NCBI GenBank assembly: GCA_965217095.1
Contig: OZ244235.1
Span: forward strand, 372,001-436,000
Reading direction: 5' to 3'
Length of the DNA stretch: 64,000 nt
From: CAYNZV01 sp965217095
Lineage (GTDB): Bacteria > Latescibacterota > UBA2968 > UBA8231
Below are positions 62,805-64,000 of the stretch, one piece after another. Positions within the stretch are counted from its first letter, which is position 1, and every line of letters begins with the position of its first letter. Made by a program: the position numbers and the translations under genes. The notes beneath the pieces are model-generated. The model did not search any database, was not told the origin of the DNA, and saw only the letters and a list, made by a program, of their open reading frames with translations.

Positions 62805-63908
62805 TTACTGGAGCATTCCCCTGCCGAGCACGGGCCAGATCGTTTCCACGATCCCGTCACGTATTCCGTAGAGTTCGTTGTGAAGAAGCACCGTGGTATC
62901 GGAGTACCCGGCCACGAATTCAACCTTTTCGCCTGCTCTCGGCAGCTCACTCGGCTCTTCGAGCTGTATGGTGCAGTGCTCCGCCGAGAAATTCATAGAT
63001 TCCATCGTCGGAATATTGAGGAGTTCGGGAACGGAGGCATCCGTACTCAACGTCTTCCTGCCGGCATCGCAGACAATGCGCGTGAGCGTTGGACGACTGC
63101 TCACAGTAGATAAGACCTTGAGTGCCGCCACGTGGTCGACGTGGAAGTCCTTGACGTAACGAACGTCACCGTAGATGCCGCCGCCTGCCTCCACCTCGGT
63201 TATTCCCGGATGAAAGGCGCTGATCCAATAGGTTCCAGTGCCACCGCAGCTGAGAATCTCCACGTCGATGCCCGCGTCGCGGCACATATTGGCGGTGCCG
63301 ACAAATTTCTCCAACGCCTCGGTCACAACCTTCCGTTTCTCTTCTTCGGGATCGACCATTACCGCCTGCGATTCCCAGGTTTGCAATCCAGCCAAATGCA
63401 GTCCCTTACACGGAGCTATATTGCGCGCCAGTTCCAGGGTTGGTTCGCCCGGTTCGACCCCAGCACGATTCATACCCACGTTGACCTCGATCAAAACCCG
63501 CAATCGCACGCCTTTTTTCTGCGCCGCGCGATCCAATTCCTCGACGTTTTCGACCGAGTCGACGCAGACCATCACGTCGGAATGGCGGCGTAGATTTACA
63601 AGCCGCGTAATCTTCGGTTCGCCGACGATCTCATTGGCGATAAGGATGTCGCAAATCCCGCCTGCCGCCATCACCTCCGCTTCCCCCAGCTTCGCGCAGG
63701 TGATTCCGTGTGCCCCCGCGTCCTGCAGCTTGTGGGCCAGTGCCGGAATCTTCATCGCCTTTGTATGGGGGCGCCATCTTACGCCTGCTTCTCTCGTTAT
63801 GATCCGCGCCATGCGCTCGATATTCGCTTCGAGCTTGTCCAGGTCCACCATCAATACCGGGGTGTCCAGCTTGCTAGCGGGCGTGCCTATCGAACCGGAC
63901 TGCGGCAT
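62805..63908 (-). CDS. D-threonine aldolase / DSD1-family PLP enzyme
   Basis: A 367-residue fold-type III PLP protein. The PLP-Lys is in RPHTKAMKIPALAHK, with LIEVNVGMNRAGVEPGE, LSCGGTGTYWIS and the C-terminal AEHCTIQLEE that supplies His and Cys for the metal site of D-threonine aldolase/D-serine dehydratase-type enzymes. It acts on D-3-hydroxyamino acids. ATG 63908 follows AAAGGAG. Confidence 0.88.
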   Translation of the reverse strand: MPQSGSIGTPASKLDTPVLMVDLDKLEANIERMARIITREAGVRWRPHTKAMKIPALAHKLQDAGAHGITCAKLGEAEVMAAGGICDILIANEIVGEPKITRLVNLRRHSDVMVCVDSVENVEELDRAAQKKGVRLRVLIEVNVGMNRAGVEPGEPTLELARNIAPCKGLHLAGLQTWESQAVMVDPEEEKRKVVTEALEKFVGTANMCRDAGIDVEILSCGGTGTYWISAFHPGITEVEAGGGIYGDVRYVKDFHVDHVAALKVLSTVSSRPTLTRIVCDAGRKTLSTDASVPELLNIPTMESMNFSAEHCTIQLEEPSELPRAGEKVEFVAGYSDTTVLLHNELYGIRDGIVETIWPVLGRGMLQ

Positions 63909-63912
63909 CTAC

Positions 63913-64000
63913 CTACTCCTTTGGTTGGTTGGATTCGAGCTTCGGGTCGTCTTCGAACGCTTCCGCCAACGTCATAACGCACATGATCTGAAACGTATCG
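63913..64000 (-). CDS. Partial gene at right edge (C-terminus only)
   Basis: The last 28 codons of a minus-strand gene read ..DTFQIMCVMTLAEAFEDD-P.. and end at a TAG at 63915-63913, 5 bp before the next start. The stop lies next to the ribosome-binding site of the D-threonine-aldolase-type gene, so the two are probably in one operon. The fragment is too short to identify. Confidence 0.6.
   Translation of the reverse strand, partial: DTFQIMCVMTLAEAFEDDPKLESNQPKE

Overview
The window looks like chromosomal DNA of a Gram-negative (diderm) bacterium. It encodes a FadL-type porin, a BamA-like barrel, several lipoproteins with clear lipoboxes, KdsC for lipopolysaccharide and a flagellin. A PorX-like response regulator/PglZ protein linked to TsaE, a bactofilin and a TolB-propeller/outer-membrane-barrel fusion point to the FCB group in the broad sense (Zixibacteria, Latescibacterota or Gemmatimonadota-like). 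That placement is an inference from gene content only. I found no rRNA, tRNA or CRISPR array.

Layout. (1) Positions 1-8278, minus strand: a tightly coupled operon that looks like an undescribed peptide/acyl biosynthesis system. In transcription order it holds an HlyD-type adaptor, an ABC exporter without a peptidase domain, a 119-residue Ser/Thr-rich cysteine-free putative precursor peptide, a CPBP membrane protease, a subtilisin fused to a DUF1611 (DgcN-like) domain, a carrier protein, and a BtrH-like/PCP/condensation NRPS-type protein that runs off the left edge. The precursor gene is flanked by a perfect 14-bp inverted repeat and followed by a stem-loop. (2) 8.4-24.1 kb: housekeeping and sugar genes. 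These are a secreted OB-like protein, a sugar isomerase, a MORN-repeat protein whose stop codon lies in a small MITE-like element, manA-manC, an M24 peptidase, two aldo/keto reductases (one frameshifted), a Deg-like protease, Nudix, galM, 6-phosphogluconolactonase, mogA, a class III aminotransferase, a zinc ribbon protein and msrA. (3) 24.3-33.7 kb, plus strand: an envelope operon with overlapping start/stop codons. It includes a 935-residue metallophosphoesterase/tetraheme cytochrome/thioredoxin-like fusion and a 1064-residue metalloprotease-like/propeller/barrel protein, and ends at a strong terminator. (4) 33.8-41.8 kb: a lipoprotein, then a five-gene minus operon (histidine kinase, PorX-like regulator, TsaE, two outer-membrane proteins), and a DUF2279 protein.

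(5) 41.9-51.9 kb: two same-orientation IS1380-family elements, each with its own 4-bp target duplication. The first has cut the last 14 codons off a flagellin gene; the severed tail can be read on its far side. Between the elements lie a bactofilin, a 2-phosphoglycerate-kinase-like protein, transaldolase, an internally deleted glucose-6-phosphate dehydrogenase, kdsC and an EamA transporter. (6) 51.9-64 kb: PhoU and Na/Pi transport genes, glyA, an FGGY kinase, a transsulfuration enzyme behind a leader with tandem terminators, a Rid protein, RtcB, and a coupled amidohydrolase / M28 peptidase / D-threonine-aldolase-type set, with a partial gene at the right edge.

The degraded flagellin and zwf genes, the IS copies, the MITE and the frameshifted reductase suggest either a genome undergoing local decay or, for the frameshift and deletion, possible assembly errors. 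The strongest novelty candidate is the operon at 1-8278.
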